Below, piece after piece: positions 1 through 8,903 of a stretch of 64,000 nt of DNA (the stretch's first letter is position 1; every line of letters begins with the position of its first letter). Source of the DNA: Pseudophaeobacter sp965641885 (GTDB lineage Bacteria; Pseudomonadota; Alphaproteobacteria; Rhodobacterales; Rhodobacteraceae); contig OZ282574.1 in assembly GCA_965641885.1 (NCBI GenBank), positions 2,480,001 through 2,544,000 on the forward strand. The letters are read 5' to 3'. The position numbers and the translations under genes are program-made. The notes beneath the pieces were generated by a model. It ran no database searches. It worked only from the letters and a program-made list of their open reading frames with translations, and was not told the DNA's origin.

Positions 1-395
1 AGCTGGTCCTGAACCGCAGCGAAATCACCGCCACCGAAGGATATAGCACCGGAGCGCTGGCTGAAGAGTTTCATCTGCGCTTTGCCCGGGCGCTGGTCTG
101 TGTCGCCGTCGCCCTGATCGGGTTTTCCGCGCTGATGCTTGGGTCTTATTCGCGCTTTGGTGTCTGGCGTCAGGCCATGCTGGCCTTTTTGCTATTGATC
201 CTGGTCGAAGGTCTGCGCGGTGTCGTCTCAGAGCCGGTCTTCAATAACCCGGATCTTTGGCCGCTCATCTACCTGCCGGCTGTGATCGGTCTGGCCATTG
301 CGGCTGGATTTTTGCAACTGGCTGCCCGGCCACCGGTGGCGCGCGCGCGCCGCACGCGTGATGTGGCACAGCCTAAACAGGAGGCCGGATCTTGA
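1..395 (+). CDS. lptF: LptF, LPS export ABC transporter permease (C-terminal part)
   Basis: The frame is open from the left edge, so the start lies outside the window. About 130 residues of the C-terminal half are visible: a hydrophobic segment (LVCVAVALIGFSALML), a second (MLAFLLLILVEGL), a third (IYLPAVIGLAIAAGFL) and a short basic tail. LptF pairs with LptG in the inner membrane as the permease of the LptB2FG transporter, which lifts lipopolysaccharide toward the periplasmic bridge. The assignment rests on this topology and on the gene directly following, lptG, which overlaps by four bases. Identity would be weak without that context. Confidence 0.8.
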   Translation, partial: LVLNRSEITATEGYSTGALAEEFHLRFARALVCVAVALIGFSALMLGSYSRFGVWRQAMLAFLLLILVEGLRGVVSEPVFNNPDLWPLIYLPAVIGLAIAAGFLQLAARPPVARARRTRDVAQPKQEAGS

Positions 396-1495
396 CGCTT
401 GATCTGTATTATGCCCGTCGCTTCCTGCAATGGTTTGCCGTTATCTGCGGCGTGTTGATGACACTGGTCATTCTGATCGACCTCAACGAGCAAATCCGCC
501 GCTTTGATGCCTTTGACATCAGCGCAGGCCAGCTGGTGGGGTTGACCTTGCTCAACGCGCCCGCCGCCCTGAACGAGTTTTTGCCGCTGATCATGATCCT
601 CACCACCATCGTGTTGTTTGTCGGTCTGGCCCGCAGCAGTGAATTGGTGGTCACCCGCGCGATTGGGCGCTCGGGCATCCGCGCCCTGGCGGCGCCGGTA
701 CTGATGGCAGGGCTGCTTGGCCTGTTGGCGGTGAGCACGCTGAACCCGATCGTTGCCGCAACCACAAACCGCTATAAGACCCTTGCCGAGACCTACCGCA
801 CTGGCGGGCCCTCGGCGCTGTCGCTGTCTGGTGAAGGGCTGTGGCTGCGTCAGGGCAGTCCAAATGGGCAGTCAGTTATTCACGCGGCGTCCTATGGCGG
901 CGGGCGCGATGACATTACCCTCTATGACGTGACCATTTTGACCTATGCTCCGGACGGCGGACCTATCCGTCGCATTATTGCTGAAAGCGCGAAACTGGAC
1001 GGAGAGGAGTGGCTGTTGCACAGCGCCAAGGCCTGGCATCTAACAGCCGGCCTCAACCCTGAAAAATCCGCCGCGTTTCATGACAGCCTGCGCCTACCCA
1101 CAACGCTTACGCAGGACCGCATCAGAGACCGGCTTGGCTCGGCCGATGGTATTTCAATCTATGATCTGCCCACCACCATTCGCGATCTCGCCGAAGCTGG
1201 GTTTTCCACCAAACGCTATCAGGTCTGGTATCAGGTAGAACTGGCCCGGCCATTGTTTCTGATCGCCATGGTGCTTGTCGGCGCTGCCTTCACCATGCGC
1301 CATGCCCGTTTTGGCGGGACAGGGCTTGCTGTGTTGACCGCCGTTTTGCTGGGTTTTGGCCTGTACTTTATTCGAAACTTTGCGCAAATCTTAGGGGAGA
1401 ACGGCCAAATTCCTGTCGCTCTCGCTGCCTGGGCACCGCCCGCCGCCTCCATTCTGCTGACCATGGGACTGCTTTTACATGCCGAGGACGGATAA
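392..1495 (+). CDS. lptG: LptG, LPS export ABC transporter permease
   Basis: A 367-residue YjgP/YjgQ-family membrane protein, normal length for LptG. An N-terminal pair of hydrophobic segments (residues about 10-30 and 60-80) is followed by a third near 100-120, a periplasmic jellyroll-like domain at about 130-260, and three C-terminal segments. It starts with TTG at 392, overlapping the lptF stop; the start MTLDLYYARRFLQWF matches the usual LptG N-terminus. It forms the LptB2FG core with LptF. The downstream gene is lptD, so inner- and outer-membrane ends of LPS export are encoded together. Confidence 0.93.
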   Translation: MTLDLYYARRFLQWFAVICGVLMTLVILIDLNEQIRRFDAFDISAGQLVGLTLLNAPAALNEFLPLIMILTTIVLFVGLARSSELVVTRAIGRSGIRALAAPVLMAGLLGLLAVSTLNPIVAATTNRYKTLAETYRTGGPSALSLSGEGLWLRQGSPNGQSVIHAASYGGGRDDITLYDVTILTYAPDGGPIRRIIAESAKLDGEEWLLHSAKAWHLTAGLNPEKSAAFHDSLRLPTTLTQDRIRDRLGSADGISIYDLPTTIRDLAEAGFSTKRYQVWYQVELARPLFLIAMVLVGAAFTMRHARFGGTGLAVLTAVLLGFGLYFIRNFAQILGENGQIPVALAAWAPPAASILLTMGLLLHAEDG

Positions 1496-1496
1496 T

Positions 1497-3659
1497 ATGC
1501 GCCGCGCGCTCCTTTTATCAGTGGTTCTGCCCTGGCTGAGCCTCGCCAGCCCGCTCGTCGCACAAGAGATGCCAGCTGCCCCTGGGGCCGAGCAGCCTGC
1601 CGTTCTGGTGGCCGATCAACTATTCATCACCCCGGATCGTCGCCTCATCGCCGAAGGCAATGTCGAGGCCTTTCAAGGCGATGTCCGCTTGCAGGCGCAA
1701 AAAATCACCTTTGAGCAAAGCAGCGGCCAGCTACAAATCGAAGGCCCCATCCGCATTGATCAGGGCGGCGAGATAACCATTCTTGCCAATGCGGCGGAAA
1801 TGGACCGGACCCTTAGTGACGGGCTGCTGACGGGCGCGCGTATGGTCTTCCAGCAGCAATTGCAGCTGGCCTCACTGCAAATGACCCGGGTGGGTGGACG
1901 CTACACGCAGCTGTACAAAACCTCCGTAACCTCCTGCCATGTCTGCGAAGATGGCAAGCCGCCGCTCTGGCAAATCCGGGCCGAACGCGTCATTCACGAC
2001 CAGGTAGAGCAACAGCTCTATTTTGAGAACGCCCAGGTCAGGATCCTGGACGTGCCAGTGTTTTATTTTCCGGCCGTGCGGCTACCCGATCCCACTCTGA
2101 ACCGCACAAGTGGCTTTTTGGTGCCCTCAACCCGGACCACCTCAAACCTGGGAACCGGGGTCAAGGTACCCTATTTCTTTACCCTCGGAGAGAGCCGCGA
2201 CCTCACGCTTGCCCCCTATATTTCCGGCAGCACCCGCACCCTGGACGCCCGGTTTCGCCAGGCCTTTCGCCATGGGGATATTGAGCTGAATGGCGCCTTC
2301 ACCCGGGATGATTTGCAGCCCGATGAAGACCGCGGCTATCTGTTTGCAGAAGGGCAGTTTGATCTGGGGCGCGACTTTCAGCTCGAGTTCGACATAAAAA
2401 CGGTCTCGGACAATGCCTATATCGCCGACTACAGCCTGCCCGACCTTGACCGTCTGCGTTCAGAAGTGACCCTCACCAAAGCCGCGCGCGACAGCCTGTT
2501 GCGTGCAGCTTTGACCAACTTCAAAACCCTGCGCGACAGCGAACAGCAGGACCTGATCCCATCGAACATCGGCGAGGTCTACTACCAGAAACGCTATTTC
2601 CCCACGTCGGTTGGCGGCGAGACCCGCATGACCCTTGAGGCGCATGGCCATAACCGTACCTCTGGCGTTGAGGGCAATCAGACCACAGCCAATGGCCGCG
2701 ACCAAGGGCGGCTCACGGCAGACGTAGACTGGCGGCGCAGCTGGCGTATGGCAAGTGGACTACAGATCAAATGGGAACTTGGCGCTGCGGTTGACGGCTT
2801 TAGCACCTATGACGATTCCTACTATTCACAGCGCAGCTCACGTCTGACTCCGCGTTCGGCGCTGACCCTGAACCTGCCGATGTCAAAGGTCGACGGCAGT
2901 GGTGCTACCCAGTTTTTCGAACCCCTCGTGCAGCTGGGCTGGAGCCGCGTGATCGGCGATGACGCCGCCCGCGACGAAAGCAATTTTGTCGAATTTGACC
3001 AGGGCAACCTGCTTTCGCTCTCGCGCTTTCCGGCCTCGGATGCCCGCGAAGACGGGCTGAGCCTGGCCTATGGCTTTAACTGGGCCCGCTATACAAAAAG
3101 TGGCTGGCAAGCCTATGCCACAGTCGGCCAGGTGTTGCGCCAGGATGCCGACAGCCGTTTCACCAAAAGCTCTGGTTTGGGCGGGACATCCTCGGACCTG
3201 CTGCTGGCCGGCCAGTTGAAATTTGGCGACGGCATGGCGCTGACGGCGCGCGGGTTGCTCAACGATTCTTTGAACTTTTCCAAGGCGGAGGTGCGGGGAG
3301 ACTGGTACCGTGATCAGGTCGCCGTTTCCGGCAGCTATCTCTGGCTCGGCACCGACCCCGACGAGAACCGCAGCGAAGAAACCTCTGAGATCTGGTTCGA
3401 TGGCTCCTACGAGCTGTCTGCGAGCTGGAAAGCCAGCGCCAATCTGCGCTATGATATCTCGGATGCGCGCGCCACACGGGCGGGTCTTGGCCTAGCCTAC
3501 AGCAACGAATGCGTGACGGTCGACCTTTCGGTAAACCGTCGCTATACCTCAACAACAAGCGTTGAACCTTCAACGGATTTTGGCTTTACCATCTCCATGA
3601 ACGGGTTTTCCGTAAACAACGGCAGCAAACAGTACAGGCGATCATGCAGACAATCTTGA
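1497..3659 (+). CDS. lptD: LptD, LPS-assembly outer-membrane protein
   Basis: A 720-residue protein. The ATG at 1497 is preferred over one 18 bases upstream because it opens a clean signal peptide (MRRALLLSVVLPWLS, cleavage after SPLVAQ). An OstA-type domain follows (about residues 35-150, e.g. RLIAEGNVEAFQGDVRLQAQ), then a beta-barrel region to the C-terminus. Cysteines occur as a pair in SCHVC near the domain junction and near the C-terminus (SNECV and RRSCRQS), which fits the disulfides that lock LptD to its plug. LptD places LPS in the outer leaflet. The surA gene that follows, overlapping by 16 bases, encodes the chaperone expected to help fold it. Confidence 0.93.
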   Translation: MRRALLLSVVLPWLSLASPLVAQEMPAAPGAEQPAVLVADQLFITPDRRLIAEGNVEAFQGDVRLQAQKITFEQSSGQLQIEGPIRIDQGGEITILANAAEMDRTLSDGLLTGARMVFQQQLQLASLQMTRVGGRYTQLYKTSVTSCHVCEDGKPPLWQIRAERVIHDQVEQQLYFENAQVRILDVPVFYFPAVRLPDPTLNRTSGFLVPSTRTTSNLGTGVKVPYFFTLGESRDLTLAPYISGSTRTLDARFRQAFRHGDIELNGAFTRDDLQPDEDRGYLFAEGQFDLGRDFQLEFDIKTVSDNAYIADYSLPDLDRLRSEVTLTKAARDSLLRAALTNFKTLRDSEQQDLIPSNIGEVYYQKRYFPTSVGGETRMTLEAHGHNRTSGVEGNQTTANGRDQGRLTADVDWRRSWRMASGLQIKWELGAAVDGFSTYDDSYYSQRSSRLTPRSALTLNLPMSKVDGSGATQFFEPLVQLGWSRVIGDDAARDESNFVEFDQGNLLSLSRFPASDAREDGLSLAYGFNWARYTKSGWQAYATVGQVLRQDADSRFTKSSGLGGTSSDLLLAGQLKFGDGMALTARGLLNDSLNFSKAEVRGDWYRDQVAVSGSYLWLGTDPDENRSEETSEIWFDGSYELSASWKASANLRYDISDARATRAGLGLAYSNECVTVDLSVNRRYTSTTSVEPSTDFGFTISMNGFSVNNGSKQYRRSCRQS

Positions 3660-4903
3660 CCCAAGCCTTCTCCGCTTTCCTGACCCGGAGCCTCTCCACA
3701 ACGGCCGTGGCCGCGACGCTGGCATTTGCCCTGTCTTCGACGGCGGCACCGCTGGCGGCCCAGGGGCTGTTTTCGCCCGCCGTGACCGTCGATAGTGCCG
3801 CGATCACCAATTACGAGTTGCAACAGCGTGCCCTGTTCATGGGTGTCCTGCGCACCCCAGGGAACCCAGAGGTTATGGCGCGCGAAGAGCTGATCAAGGA
3901 TCGGCTCAAGCTTGCAGCCCTGGCCAAGGTCGGGATCAACCCAAGCGATGAAGACATCACCACCGGCATGACCGAGCTTGCCGGGCGCGCCAACCTGTCG
4001 CTCAATGAATTTCTCACGGTGCTCAAGCAAAACGGCATCGAGCCTGAAACCGTCCGCGACTTCACCCGGGTTGGCCTTGGCTGGCGCGAGTATGTGAGCG
4101 CAAGGTTTCTGGCACGGGCCCGGCCAACCGAATCCGAAATTGACCGCGCTATGGGTCAGGCGGGCTCTGGCGGGGTGCAGGTTCTGCTATCCGAGCTGAT
4201 CGTGCCTATCAATGAACAAAACGTCGAACAGGTACAGCAGCTTACTGATCAGGTGGGACAACTGCGCAGCTATGATGCTTTTTCTGCCGCGGCAACACAG
4301 TACTCTGCCTCTGACAGCCGCACCCAGGGCGGGCGACTGGCCTGGATGAACCTGACAAAGCTGCCGCCACAATTGCAGCCCGTTGTCCTGGCGCTGGATC
4401 CCGGTGAGATCACCGAGCCCCTGCCGCTGCAGGGGGCCGTGGCCATGTTCCAGATGCGGGGCGTGCGCGAAGTCACCGGCAGCAGCCAGCGCTTTGCCGC
4501 GATTGAATATGCTGCCTACTACATCCCCGGTGGCCGCAGTGCCGAGGCCTTGGCCGAAGGGCGCCGCATCGCCAACACGCTGGACAGCTGTGACGATCTT
4601 TACGGGCTGGCCAAGGGGCAGGACCTGGGCGTTCTTGACCGCAAGAGCCTGGTGCCCGCCGAGATTCCGCAGGATATCGCGATTGAGCTGGCCAAACTGG
4701 ATCCAAATGAGACCTCTCTCACCCTGACGCGCAATCAGGGCCAGACCCTGATGCTGCTGATGCTCTGTGGCCGGACTGCCGAGCTGGGCGAAGGCGAGAG
4801 CCGGGAAACCGTGGCCAATGCCCTGACGCAGCAGCGTCTTGCCTCCTTTTCGGACAGCTACCTCGAACAACTGCGGGCCGACGCCCAGATCATTGAAAAA
4901 TGA
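3644..4903 (+). CDS. surA: SurA-like periplasmic chaperone / parvulin-type peptidyl-prolyl isomerase
   Basis: 419 residues with an N-terminal signal (about residues 1-40, ending PLAAQG), a SurA N-terminal domain (about 45-165) and one parvulin domain (about 170-290, with SELIVPI and GGRLAWM). E. coli SurA has two parvulin domains; one recognisable copy is usual for alphaproteobacterial forms. It escorts unfolded outer-membrane proteins across the periplasm. The start overlaps the end of lptD and the stop overlaps the pdxA start by four bases (ATGA), so translation is probably coupled. Confidence 0.85.
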   Translation: MQTILTQAFSAFLTRSLSTTAVAATLAFALSSTAAPLAAQGLFSPAVTVDSAAITNYELQQRALFMGVLRTPGNPEVMAREELIKDRLKLAALAKVGINPSDEDITTGMTELAGRANLSLNEFLTVLKQNGIEPETVRDFTRVGLGWREYVSARFLARARPTESEIDRAMGQAGSGGVQVLLSELIVPINEQNVEQVQQLTDQVGQLRSYDAFSAAATQYSASDSRTQGGRLAWMNLTKLPPQLQPVVLALDPGEITEPLPLQGAVAMFQMRGVREVTGSSQRFAAIEYAAYYIPGGRSAEALAEGRRIANTLDSCDDLYGLAKGQDLGVLDRKSLVPAEIPQDIAIELAKLDPNETSLTLTRNQGQTLMLLMLCGRTAELGEGESRETVANALTQQRLASFSDSYLEQLRADAQIIEK

Positions 4904-5898
4904 CCTCTGTTTTCCGGCCCATTGCTGTCAGCTGTGGAGAGCCCGCCGGGATCGGACCAGAGATTGCCGCCAAGGCATGGCAGTTCCTGAAAGAGAGCTG
5001 CCCGTTTTTTTGGATCGGTGACCCGCGACATCTGCCGACAGGGCTGCCAACGGCCCTGATCAAACACCCGACAGAGGTGCAGCAGCTCTGCGCACGCGCC
5101 TTGCCGGTTTTGCCGCTGGAGTTTGCTGGCAACACAGTAAAAGGCCGCGCCGATCCCGCCAATGCCCCCGGAGTTATCAAAGCGATCACGCGCGGCGTGG
5201 AGCTGGTGAAATCCGGGCATGCCTCGGCGATCTGCACCGCACCTATCCACAAGAAAGCGCTGATTGACGGCGCACAGTTTGCCTTTCCGGGGCATACTGA
5301 ATTCCTCGCGCATCTGGCGGGAAAATCCCGCGTAGTGATGATGCTGGCAAGCCCGGCGCTGCGCGTGGTGCCCGCCACCATTCATATTCCGCTGGCCGAT
5401 GTGCCGCGTGTTCTGACACCGGAACTGCTCACCGAAGTCATCGAGATCACGGCAGAGGGTCTGCGCCGTCAATTTGGCATTTCGCATCCGCGTATTGCCG
5501 TGGCTGGGCTTAATCCTCATGCCGGCGAAGGCGGCGCCATGGGGCAGGAAGAACGGCTCTGGATCAATGATCTTGTCTCTGGATGGCAGGCTGCGGACCT
5601 CACGCTCACCGGGCCGCATCCGGCAGACACCCTGTTTCACGCGGCAGCCCGGGCGCGCTATGATGCCGCCATCTGCATGTATCACGACCAGGCGCTGATC
5701 CCGATCAAGACGCTGGATTTTGATCATGGTGTCAACGTGACCCTGGGGCTGCCCTTTATCCGCACATCGCCAGACCACGGCACTGCCTTTGATATCGCCG
5801 GTGCCGACCGCGCCAACCCCTCCAGCCTGATCGAGGCTTTGAAGCTGGCGCAACGTATGGCGCAGGACACGGCCAAAAGCGCGGTCTCTGCCCCTTGA
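4900..5898 (+). CDS. pdxA: PdxA, 4-hydroxythreonine-4-phosphate dehydrogenase
   Basis: 332 residues, the family length. It oxidises 4-phosphohydroxy-L-threonine with NAD(P)+ in the DXP-dependent pyridoxal 5'-phosphate pathway. Visible family motifs are SCGEPAGIGPEIAAK at the N-terminus, TAPIHKKAL, the metal-site histidine in FPGHTEFLAH (about residue 130), VAGLNPHAGEGG (about 205-216) and MYHDQALIPIK (about 260-270). The gene order surA-pdxA-rsmA is common across proteobacteria and supports the call. Confidence 0.96.
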   Translation: MTSVFRPIAVSCGEPAGIGPEIAAKAWQFLKESCPFFWIGDPRHLPTGLPTALIKHPTEVQQLCARALPVLPLEFAGNTVKGRADPANAPGVIKAITRGVELVKSGHASAICTAPIHKKALIDGAQFAFPGHTEFLAHLAGKSRVVMMLASPALRVVPATIHIPLADVPRVLTPELLTEVIEITAEGLRRQFGISHPRIAVAGLNPHAGEGGAMGQEERLWINDLVSGWQAADLTLTGPHPADTLFHAAARARYDAAICMYHDQALIPIKTLDFDHGVNVTLGLPFIRTSPDHGTAFDIAGADRANPSSLIEALKLAQRMAQDTAKSAVSAP

Positions 5899-5982
5899 CC
5901 CAGCCCCTCCCGGATCCTATCCCGGCTCAACCTTTTCTTTGACCGGCGCCCCATCTGGTCGCGCGCCCAGGAACACACTGAC

Positions 5983-6828
5983 ATGAGCGCCATCGACAGC
6001 CTGCCTCCCCTGCGTGAAGTGATCGAGACCCACCAGCTTTTGGCCCGCAAATCTCTGGGTCAGAACTTTTTGCTGGACCTGAACCTCACCTCCAAGATCG
6101 CCCGCCAGGCAGGGGATCTCACCGAATGCGATGTTCTTGAAATCGGCCCCGGCCCCGGTGGCCTGACCCGGGGGCTGCTGGCTGAGGGCGCGCGGAGGGT
6201 GCTGGCAGTGGAAAAAGACAGCCGCTGCATGCCTGCCCTGGCCGAAATTGCCGCAGCCTATCCCGGCCGCCTTGAGCTGATCAATGGCGACGCACTGGAG
6301 GTCGACGCTCTCGCTCATCTGACCCCACCTGTACGGGTCGCGGCCAACCTGCCCTATAATGTCGGCACAGAACTGTTGGTGCGCTGGCTCACGCCAAAGG
6401 AATGGCCCCCCTTCTGGCAAAGCCTGACATTGATGTTTCAGCGCGAGGTGGCCGAGCGCATCGTGGCGCAGCCGGGGAGCAAAGCCTATGGGCGCCTTGC
6501 GCTGCTGGCACAGTGGCGCGCCGAGGCCAATATCGTGCTGTCGCTGCCCCCCGAAGCCTTTAGCCCGCCGCCAAAAGTCCACAGTGCGGTGGTTCATCTG
6601 ACCGCGCTAGCAGAACCGCGCTTTCCTGCGGATGCAGCGACCCTGTCCCGCGTTGTCGCTGCTGGTTTCAATCAGCGGCGCAAGATGCTGCGCGCCAGCC
6701 TGAAAGGGGTTGCACCGGGGATCGAGGACCATCTAAAGGCCGCAGGCATTGCGCCAACAGAGCGCGCCGAACGAGTCAGCCTGGAGGAATTCTGCGCGCT
6801 TGCCCGCAGCATCAAACCACTGGAGTAG
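5983..6828 (+). CDS. rsmA: RsmA (KsgA), 16S rRNA adenine-1518/1519 N6-dimethyltransferase
   Basis: 281 residues. A late 30S assembly enzyme that dimethylates two adjacent adenines in helix 45 using SAM. It shows the KSLGQNFLLD N-terminal motif (about residues 23-32), the SAM loop EIGPGPGGLTRGLL (about 50-63), the catalytic NLPYN (about 122-126) and the C-terminal FNQRRKMLRASLKG. An 84-base gap separates it from pdxA. A two-way terminator stands downstream at 6957-6989, so it probably ends the lptF-rsmA transcript. Confidence 0.97.
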   Translation: MSAIDSLPPLREVIETHQLLARKSLGQNFLLDLNLTSKIARQAGDLTECDVLEIGPGPGGLTRGLLAEGARRVLAVEKDSRCMPALAEIAAAYPGRLELINGDALEVDALAHLTPPVRVAANLPYNVGTELLVRWLTPKEWPPFWQSLTLMFQREVAERIVAQPGSKAYGRLALLAQWRAEANIVLSLPPEAFSPPPKVHSAVVHLTALAEPRFPADAATLSRVVAAGFNQRRKMLRASLKGVAPGIEDHLKAAGIAPTERAERVSLEEFCALARSIKPLE

Positions 6829-6884
6829 TCTGCGGCGTTTTACGGCGATCTGCGGCCAAAGTGATCGGTGCGCGTCCCTGCCCC

Positions 6885-6946
6885 AGCAGCACAGGCCAGC
6901 AGCACGGGCCGGTCGCACGGGCCGGTCGCACAGGCCGGTCGCACAG
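6885..6946. repeat. Imperfect 13-bp tandem repeat downstream of rsmA
   Basis: Units gcacgggccggtc (6902-6914), gcacgggccggtc (6915-6927), gcacaggccggtc (6928-6940) and a partial gcacag, preceded by two related 13-mers (agcagcacaggcc, agcagcacgggcc). It lies between the rsmA stop and the terminator. It is one of a series of short tandem duplications in the non-coding DNA of this window. No protein is encoded here. Confidence 0.85.
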
Positions 6947-6956
6947 ATAGCGACAC

Positions 6957-6989
6957 AAAAAAACCGGCGTCAAATGGCGCCGGTTTTTT
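6957..6989. terminator. Bidirectional intrinsic terminator between rsmA and the DUF4167 gene
   Basis: Arms AAACCGGCG (6961-6969) and CGCCGGTTT (6978-6986) form a 9-bp stem with an 8-base loop. The stem is flanked by A-rich sequence on the left and six T residues on the right. It can serve rsmA on the plus strand and the convergent DUF4167 gene on the minus strand. Confidence 0.85.
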
Positions 6990-7013
6990 CAGTCTGATCT
7001 TTCCAGAAAGGCC

Positions 7014-7802
7014 TTATTCTGCGGCCTCTGGCGCGCCTTCAGCTTTTGGCTTTGGCTTCGCTCTGGCGCGCGGGGCGCGTTTAGGTTTTGCTTCTTTCGG
7101 CGCATCCGTTGCATCGGGAGCGCCTGCCGCCTCAGCGGGCATCGCGGCAGCACCCTCTACAGGCTTCGCTGCAGGTTTACGCGGGCGAGGTTTACGGGAA
7201 ACCGGCTTTTTCGCCTGATGCGCTGGCTCCTGGCCGTTACTTTCAGGGGTTTCAACCAGACCACTTCCCTCGCGGGATGTTGCGCTCGCCGCGTCGCGCG
7301 GATCAAGCACCTCAGGTTGAGGCGCATTGGCCAGATCCTGCTGCGGTGCCGCATCCGAAGTCTGTTGCGGAGACGGCTGAGGCTGTTCAGAGTGTGACGA
7401 CCCCCGCTGCCCTGATGCTCCCGCCTGTGACGCCGTTTGTGATCCCGCCTGGTTGGGGGACACCTCACGCTCCTGACGCTCAGAGCGTTCGCGGTCGCGA
7501 TCTGCCTGACGTTCACGGTTTTGCCGTTCCTGATCCTCGCGGCGCGCATCGATTTCGCGCTGTGCCTCATTCAGCAACCGCAGATAATGCTCGGCGTGCT
7601 GCTGAAAGTTTTCCGCAGCGACACGGTCATTGCTCAGCTGCGCATCTCGCGTCAGCTGATTATATTTATCAATGATCTGTTGCGGCGTGCCGCGCACCTT
7701 GCCCTCTGGGCCGGAGCTATCGAACACGCGATTAACAACATTGACCCCATTGGGGCGGTTCCGGTTCGACTTGGAACGCGAACGTGATTTTGACGATCTC
7801 AT
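7014..7802 (-). CDS. DUF4167 domain-containing protein
   Basis: 262 residues. The start at 7802 is chosen because MRSSKSRSRSKSNR is the conserved DUF4167 beginning, followed by GVNVVNRVFDSSGPEGKVRG and QQIIDKYNQLTRDAQLSNDR (about residues 15-60), then QHAEHYLRLLNEAQRE. After the domain comes a charged coiled-coil stretch, a Gln/Ser-rich linker and an Ala/Pro/Lys-rich basic tail (KPVSRKPRPRKPAAKP, RAPRARAKPKPKAE). The basic tail suggests nucleic-acid binding, but the function is not established. It lies 237 bases downstream of prmC on the same strand, as in many alphaproteobacteria. Confidence 0.9.
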   Translation of the reverse strand: MRSSKSRSRSKSNRNRPNGVNVVNRVFDSSGPEGKVRGTPQQIIDKYNQLTRDAQLSNDRVAAENFQQHAEHYLRLLNEAQREIDARREDQERQNRERQADRDRERSERQEREVSPNQAGSQTASQAGASGQRGSSHSEQPQPSPQQTSDAAPQQDLANAPQPEVLDPRDAASATSREGSGLVETPESNGQEPAHQAKKPVSRKPRPRKPAAKPVEGAAAMPAEAAGAPDATDAPKEAKPKRAPRARAKPKPKAEGAPEAAE

Positions 7803-8039
7803 ATGCCTAACGTCAGCCTTAATTTCATGTGTCATGGATCCAATTCAGCGCATCCTTGCGCCGGATGATCGACTATTTTGGGCTTAATGTCGCTGGGAGG
7901 TAGAGAAACCTCGCCTGTCGTGAGCGACCCTTTTGAGTAACCATTTTCTATGCGCCCAGACAAGGGGCACATTTCATATTTGCCATTTTTTCTTTCAAAA
8001 ACAAAAATATTTGCCAGAATCTGGCATCATTTTGATCTT

Positions 8040-8903
8040 TCAGGATACGGAATGGGCCAAAACCACACGATCACGACCATCAAGATCCTGCAAAACACGA
8101 ATGTCTTGCAGTCCTGCCTCCAGAAGCAGCGCGCTCACCGCCTGCCCCTGCGTCGGGCCGATCTCAAGGCAGAGACGCCCCTGCGGCCGCAAGTGCGACG
8201 CAACCCCTGCTGCGATTGCGCGATATGCGCTCAAACCATCAGCACCATCGGTCAGCGCCATGCTCGGCTCATGGCTGCGCACCTCAGGGGCCAGCCCCTG
8301 CATTTCCGCCAGGGCAATATAGGGAGGATTGGCCGTGATCAGATCAAATTGTCCCGTGACGTTTGAAAACCAGTCCGACTTCTGAATATCAATGCGGGCC
8401 TCTACCCGGTGCAAAACGGCATTGGCACTGGCCTGCAGGCAGGCAGCCTCGCTCAGATCGACACCCAACCCCGAGGCATTTGGCGTCTCTGCCAGAAGCG
8501 TTACCAAAATGCAGCCGGACCCAAGGCCAAGGTCCAGAACGCGCTCAAAGGGCTGCGACAGGGCGGCCTCAATCAGCGTTTCTGTTTCCGGCCGGGGATC
8601 CAACACATCTTTGGAAACTTTAAAACGGCGGCCATAAAATTCCCGCTCTCCGATCAGATGTGACACCGGCACCCTAACCGCGCGCAACGAGATCAGTTGC
8701 TCATAGCGCTCAGCGACCTCTGGCTCCAGATCCTCTGGGGCGATCAGGGTAACGCGACTGGCCTCGATGCGGGCGGCATGGGCCAGCAGAACACGGGCGT
8801 CTCGGGCGGGGTCGGCAACACCGGCGGCCCGCAGCCGCGCGGCCGCGGAGGCCATGGCCAATGCCGCGGTCCCCCCTGGGGAGGTGGAAGGACGCTGGCT
8901 CAT
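8040..8903 (-). CDS. prmC: PrmC, peptide chain release factor N5-glutamine methyltransferase
   Basis: 287 residues. It methylates the glutamine of the release-factor GGQ motif with SAM. An N-terminal helical domain is followed by SAM motif I LDLGLGSGCILVTLL (about 120-134) and the catalytic NPPYIAL (about 190-196). The start overlaps the stop of prfA by four bases (ATGA), so enzyme and substrate are made from one transcript. A small hairpin with arms at 8013-8017 and 8021-8025, followed on the minus strand by a T-rich run, may be a weak terminator. Confidence 0.96.
   Translation of the reverse strand: MSQRPSTSPGGTAALAMASAAARLRAAGVADPARDARVLLAHAARIEASRVTLIAPEDLEPEVAERYEQLISLRAVRVPVSHLIGEREFYGRRFKVSKDVLDPRPETETLIEAALSQPFERVLDLGLGSGCILVTLLAETPNASGLGVDLSEAACLQASANAVLHRVEARIDIQKSDWFSNVTGQFDLITANPPYIALAEMQGLAPEVRSHEPSMALTDGADGLSAYRAIAAGVASHLRPQGRLCLEIGPTQGQAVSALLLEAGLQDIRVLQDLDGRDRVVLAHSVS

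Noticed and set aside
1479..1496. ATG at 1479 as the lptD start
   Set aside because: It overlaps lptG and adds MPRTDN before the signal peptide; ATG 1497 gives a clean signal sequence.
4858..5853. Antisense open frame of about 330 codons over pdxA
   Set aside because: Shadow of pdxA, which has all its motifs; no start context and no recognisable protein.
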